Source of the DNA: Fibrobacter sp. UBA1313
GTDB taxonomy: Bacteria > Fibrobacterota > Fibrobacteria > Fibrobacterales > Fibrobacteraceae
Assembly (NCBI GenBank): GCA_002307115.1
Contig: DBTP01000172.1
Location: 1-16,896 of the forward strand
DNA length: 16,896 nt
Reading direction: 5' to 3'
Shown: positions 13,782 through 16,896 of the stretch, in pieces
Layout of the letters: each line of letters opens with the position of its first letter
How positions within the stretch are numbered: position 1 is the stretch's first letter
Translations under genes and position numbers: made by a program
Notes under the pieces: generated by a model
Seen by the model: only the letters and a program-made list of their open reading frames with translations
Told to the model about the DNA's origin: nothing
The model's database searches: none

Positions 13782-13814
13782 TTAGGACAAACTAAAAACC
13801 ATAAGGAGTACAAA

Positions 13815-15881
13815 GTGAGTATTCAAGAAGAATTCGGCAGTCTCGTGTTCAGCTCAAAAACGATGAGCAAGTATCTTTCGAGCAAAATTTATCAGAGTTT
13901 GCTTGCTACGATGCAGAACGGATCTGCCCTTGACCCTTCCATCGCTAATGATGTTGCTGAAGGGATGAAAAATTGGGCCCTTGATCATGGTGCCACCCAT
14001 TTTACTCATTGGTTCCAGCCTCTCACCGGAACCACCGCTGAAAAACATGATTCTTTCCTGAATCCTGATTATGAAGGTGGCGTCGTTGCCTCTTTTTCGG
14101 GCAAAGAACTCACTCAGGGTGAACCCGATGCTTCCAGTTTCCCTTCCGGTGGATTGCGCGCCACATTTGAAGCTCGCGGCTATACCGCTTGGGATCCAAC
14201 AAGCCCAGCCTTTATTAAAAAGAGCATAGACGGTGTCGCTGTTCTTTGCATTCCTACCGTATTTTGCGGTTACCATGGTGAAGCGCTTGATAAGAAAACT
14301 CCATTGCTCCGCGCTCAGACCGCTCTTGTTAAACAGATCAATCGTGTTGCTACGCTTTTCAGTGTGCCAGCTACGACTCGTCCGTACGCCACATTGGGCC
14401 CAGAACAAGAATACTTTTTGATTGATGCCGATCTCTATAAAGAACGTCCTGACTTGATTCAAACAGGTCGCACGTTGTTCGGTGTTCGTCCAGCACGTCA
14501 TCAGCAAATGGAAGATCATTATTTCGGAAAGATTAGGAACCGGGTTCTTTCTTTCATGGCTGAAGTAGATCGTGAACTTTGGTTGTTAGGAATTCCTGCA
14601 AAGACTCGTCACAACGAAGTGAGCCCAGCTCAGTTTGAACTTGCTCCAGTCTTTGAAGAACAGAACTTGGCTTCCGATCACAATATGGTTACCATGGAAG
14701 TTCTCCAGAACGTGGCGGAGAAGTATGGTCTTGTTTGTCTTATGCACGAAAAACCATTTGCAGGTGTGAATGGTTCGGGCAAGCATAACAACTGGTCCAT
14801 TACAGGCCCTGATGGTAAAAACTGGCTCACTCCAGGGAAAACTCCCCATGAGAATGCCAAGTTCCTTTTGGTGCTTGTCTCTATTATCAAGGCTGTGGAC
14901 ACCTACAGTCCGTTGCTCCGTGCTTCTGTCGCTTCCGCTGGCAATGACCACCGCTTGGGTGCAAACGAAGCTCCTCCGTCCATCATCTCTATCTTCCTTG
15001 GGGAACAACTGACTGACATTATCAATCAGTTGGAAAATGGCGGTGCCAAGTCCTCTAAAGTGGGGGGCGTTCTGGAAATCGGTGTTTCTTCTTTGCCTAA
15101 GCTCCCGAAAGATGCTACGGATCGTAACCGCACGAGTCCTATGGCCTTTACTGGCAATAAGTTTGAATTCCGCGCAGTGGGCTCTGACCAGAGTTGCTCC
15201 AATGCCAATACGGCGTTGAACTTAATTGTCGCTTCTGCTTTGGATGAGATGCTCTCTGTTTTGGACTCTGAAATTGCCAAGGGAACGGATTTCCATGTGG
15301 CTCTCCAGGCTCTGCTACAAAAAGAAATCAAGGCTCACAAACGCATCTTGTTCGATGGCAATGGTTATGCTGAAACTTGGAAGAAAGAAGCTGAAAAGCG
15401 CGGACTTCCGAATCTTGTAACCACTTTGGAAGCTATTGAGACCTACCGTGATCCTGCGGTCATTGAGTTGTTCAAAAAGTACAACGTTTTGAGTGAAATT
15501 GAACTCAAGAGCCGTTATGCGATCGACAAGGAAAATTATTTCTTGGTGATTGCGTTGGAAGCAGAGTGTGCTCTTTCTATGGCGAAGACTTTTATTCTCC
15601 CTACAGCGATTGCCTATGCGGCAGAACTTGCGGATTCAGTGGAGTCTATGGCTGAATTCAAACATGCTGGTGTAGAAAAGCTTGCGAAGAAAGCTTCTGA
15701 TGCCGTGGAAGCTTTGATTGTTTCCATTGACGCACTGGAAGACGCAGTGAAGAAAGAAAGCACCAAGGAAAAGATCAAGACTATGGCTGAAGTCCGTGTT
15801 CAGGCCGATGCTCTCGAAGAAATTGTGCCAGCAGATCAGTGGCCGTTCCCGAGCTATGCAGATATGTTCTTTATTGGTTAA
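13815..15881 (+). CDS. glnN: Glutamine synthetase type III
   Basis: The product is a 688-residue cytosolic enzyme that makes glutamine from glutamate, ammonia and ATP, the main entry of ammonia at low supply. The large size and motif set define type III (GSIII), common in Bacteroidota, Fibrobacter and cyanobacteria; type I is near 470 residues. Visible motifs are the GSIII N-terminal part with FTHWFQPLTG (63-72) and FPSGGLRATFEARGYTAWDP (109-128), metal and glutamate sites in LGPEQEYFLID (194-204), NEVSPAQFELAP (267-278), the ATP/ammonia region HEKPFAGVNGSGKHNNWS (311-328), and NRTSPMAFTGNKFEFRAVGS near 430-450. The start is GTG at 13815, supported by AAGGAG six bases before it. Expression is probably sigma-54 dependent. 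A strong terminator follows, so it is monocistronic. Confidence 0.96.
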   Translation: MSIQEEFGSLVFSSKTMSKYLSSKIYQSLLATMQNGSALDPSIANDVAEGMKNWALDHGATHFTHWFQPLTGTTAEKHDSFLNPDYEGGVVASFSGKELTQGEPDASSFPSGGLRATFEARGYTAWDPTSPAFIKKSIDGVAVLCIPTVFCGYHGEALDKKTPLLRAQTALVKQINRVATLFSVPATTRPYATLGPEQEYFLIDADLYKERPDLIQTGRTLFGVRPARHQQMEDHYFGKIRNRVLSFMAEVDRELWLLGIPAKTRHNEVSPAQFELAPVFEEQNLASDHNMVTMEVLQNVAEKYGLVCLMHEKPFAGVNGSGKHNNWSITGPDGKNWLTPGKTPHENAKFLLVLVSIIKAVDTYSPLLRASVASAGNDHRLGANEAPPSIISIFLGEQLTDIINQLENGGAKSSKVGGVLEIGVSSLPKLPKDATDRNRTSPMAFTGNKFEFRAVGSDQSCSNANTALNLIVASALDEMLSVLDSEIAKGTDFHVALQALLQKEIKAHKRILFDGNGYAETWKKEAEKRGLPNLVTTLEAIETYRDPAVIELFKKYNVLSEIELKSRYAIDKENYFLVIALEAECALSMAKTFILPTAIAYAAELADSVESMAEFKHAGVEKLAKKASDAVEALIVSIDALEDAVKKESTKEKIKTMAEVRVQADALEEIVPADQWPFPSYADMFFIG

Positions 15882-15903
15882 GTTCAATTTATAGAATACT
15901 TTC

Positions 15904-15933
15904 AAACCCCGCTGAGAATTCAGCGGGGTTTTT
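15904..15933 (+). terminator. Rho-independent terminator of glnN
   Basis: A perfect 12-bp stem (15904-15915 with 15920-15931) with loop GAAT continues into T residues to 15933. It begins 23 bases after the glnN stop. Confidence 0.93.
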
Positions 15934-16059
15934 GTATATTCTTTTATAATGAGTTAATTTGTGAATGGGGCTGGCCTGCGTAGGAAATCTACGGCGTGGG
16001 AGCATTGATGGTATGGAAATAGGACGTTTCAAAATTAAACATTATTTGCTTCATTTGAA

Positions 16060-16094
16060 AATAGTGTTCGAAATTAGATAAAAAAGGCACTATT
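16060..16094. promoter_or_regulatory. Inverted repeat just upstream of the clpB sigma-54 promoter
   Basis: AATAGTG (16060-16066) and CACTATT (16088-16094) are perfect inverted copies 21 bases apart, ending five bases before the -24 box. TTCGAA (16067-16072) abuts the left copy. It may be a regulator site or chance; it is close to the promoter for a typical sigma-54 enhancer. Confidence 0.3.
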
Positions 16095-16099
16095 GAGTG

Positions 16100-16115
16100 T
16101 GGCATAGTCTTTGCT
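16100..16115 (+). promoter_or_regulatory. Sigma-54 promoter upstream of clpB-type gene
   Basis: TGGCATA, four bases, then TTGCT matches the -24/-12 consensus with exact GG to GC spacing (G16102 as -24, C16114 as -12). The predicted start is about 16126, giving a leader of about 34 bases with GGAGG at 16151-16155. No CIRCE operator was seen nearby. Confidence 0.75.
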
Positions 16116-16159
16116 TTTCTTGGGTCGAAACGAAAAAGCCCTTAGTGGGTGGAGGTATT

Positions 16160-16896
16160 ATGTCTGAATTTACGAGTGAAAGTGAAAAGGTGCTTGCTAA
16201 AGCTCAGGATTTGATGGATCGCAAGTCTCATTCTTATTTGGGAGTGATTCACTTGGCGTATGGACTTTTGGAGGCTCCTGACGCTCGATTGAAAAATTTG
16301 TATCGGGCGAAAAAAGCGAAACTAAAAGAGATTCAGGGAAAACTAGAACCCTTTTTAAATTCCGTTCCGAAACTCATAGAGGTGAACCCAGATGCCTCAA
16401 GGCCGGATGATGACTTATCGCGTGTATTGCGGGCGGCGGTTCAGGCGGGGCGTCAGACATCTAGAGCGGCAACCCCTGGGGATTTACTCCTTGCGATGAT
16501 GAAATTCGCGGCAGAGCGCCGTGTGGTGAAAATTTTTGAAGATGCCTTGGGTTCTGCCGAAGTCGTGGAAACGTGGCTCGGTGATCCCATGAGTGCGGCA
16601 GCCGCTGCGGAAGAGCAGTCCCCACTCAAGCTTTATGGTCGGGAGCTGGTTTCACTTGCGGAAGAGGGAAAGTTGGATCCCGTGATCGGGCGTGAAGATG
16701 AAATTCGCCGCGTCATCTTAATTTTAGCACGCAAAACCAAAAATAACCCGGTACTTGTGGGCGAACCAGGCGTGGGAAAAACAGCTATTGTGGAAGGCCT
16801 TGCCATACGTATTCATCGTGGTGATGTGCCGGATGCCCTGAAGGGAAAAAAGGTATTCTCCCTGGATTTGGCTTCCATGATGGCGGGGGCCAAGTA
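16160..16896 (+). CDS. clpB: ClpB-type AAA+ disaggregase, N-terminal part (truncated by window end)
   Basis: The frame is open from the ATG at 16160 to the window end, giving 245 residues and two bases of the next codon. GGAGG at 16151-16155 supports the start. Residues 1-145 form a Clp N-domain (MSEFTSESEKVLAKAQDLM... with two related helical repeats), which receives substrate. Then comes LKLYGRELVSLAEEGKLDPVIGREDEIRRVI (156-186), the usual lead into the first AAA+ module, with Walker A GEPGVGKT (201-208) and SLDLASMMAGAK (234-245) before the first pore region. This fits ClpB, which pulls proteins out of aggregates together with DnaK. ClpC or ClpA cannot be excluded without the middle domain and C terminus; ClpV is less likely because of the AGAK ending. 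The upstream promoter is of sigma-54 type, unusual for this gene. Confidence 0.8.
   Translation, partial: MSEFTSESEKVLAKAQDLMDRKSHSYLGVIHLAYGLLEAPDARLKNLYRAKKAKLKEIQGKLEPFLNSVPKLIEVNPDASRPDDDLSRVLRAAVQAGRQTSRAATPGDLLLAMMKFAAERRVVKIFEDALGSAEVVETWLGDPMSAAAAAEEQSPLKLYGRELVSLAEEGKLDPVIGREDEIRRVILILARKTKNNPVLVGEPGVGKTAIVEGLAIRIHRGDVPDALKGKKVFSLDLASMMAGAK

Larger units (their letters stand above)
13457..13814. other. Divergent intergenic region between cellulase and glnN
   Basis: These 358 AT-rich bases hold the promoters of both neighbours. On the glnN side there are a sigma-54 promoter, an upstream palindrome and a TAAATTTG box at 13737-13744. On the cellulase side AAGGA stands before the ATG, and no sigma-54 match was found on the minus strand. 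GGTAA/TTACC arms at 13535-13539 and 13558-13562 form a weak inverted repeat. No open frame is present. Confidence 0.7.

Noticed and set aside
16060..16160. CIRCE or other heat-shock operator before clpB
   Set aside because: No TTAGCACTC-N9-GAGTGCTAA or close variant is present; CACTATTGAGTG has only 4-base arms.

Overview
The window looks like chromosome of a Fibrobacter-type bacterium (Fibrobacterota). Several features point the same way. There is a multidomain GH5 cellulase with long serine-only linkers and a C-terminal sorting-like domain. Lipoproteins carry Ser-rich spacers after the lipobox. There is a type III glutamine synthetase, moderate GC content, and promoter-like TAnnTTTG boxes of the kind known from the related Bacteroidota. 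The genus call is inference from gene style, not from a marker-gene match.

Layout. Positions 1-719 hold the end of thyA and a complete folA, two nucleotides apart (dTMP/folate cycle). Positions 797-1057 encode a small basic protein with its own promoter-like box and a strong terminator. From 1106 to about 2112 there is no convincing gene. That gap holds a GC-rich block (1647-2001) closed by a perfect 14-bp inverted repeat, containing a hairpin with a GGAA tetraloop and ending in a T-tract; it is the best candidate for an undescribed structured RNA or small element. Two lipoprotein genes follow (2113-3672, with GLUG-like beta repeats, and 3773-4261). Next is an IS110-type insertion sequence on the minus strand (transposase 4278-5240) with a structured upstream non-coding region that fits a bridge RNA.

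After a gene-poor stretch (5401-5872) comes tRNA-Arg(CCU) with its terminator, then a tightly packed plus-strand run: an AlgJ/AlgX-like SGNH protein, a HigA-like HTH protein, hemL (GSA aminotransferase) and pmbA/tldE. A small CxxC...CxxC protein with its own ribosome binding site follows. The GH5 cellulase (10736-13456, minus) converges on it and shares the terminator region.

The cellulase is divergent from glnN, the type III glutamine synthetase (13815-15881). The 358-bp intergenic region between them carries a consensus sigma-54 promoter for glnN, with a perfect palindrome about 113 bp upstream of the predicted start site. After the glnN terminator, a second consensus sigma-54 promoter stands before a ClpB-type AAA+ chaperone gene that runs off the window end. 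The pairing of a nitrogen gene and a Clp chaperone, both under sigma-54-type promoters, is the clearest regulatory observation here. No CRISPR array, rRNA or prophage was seen.
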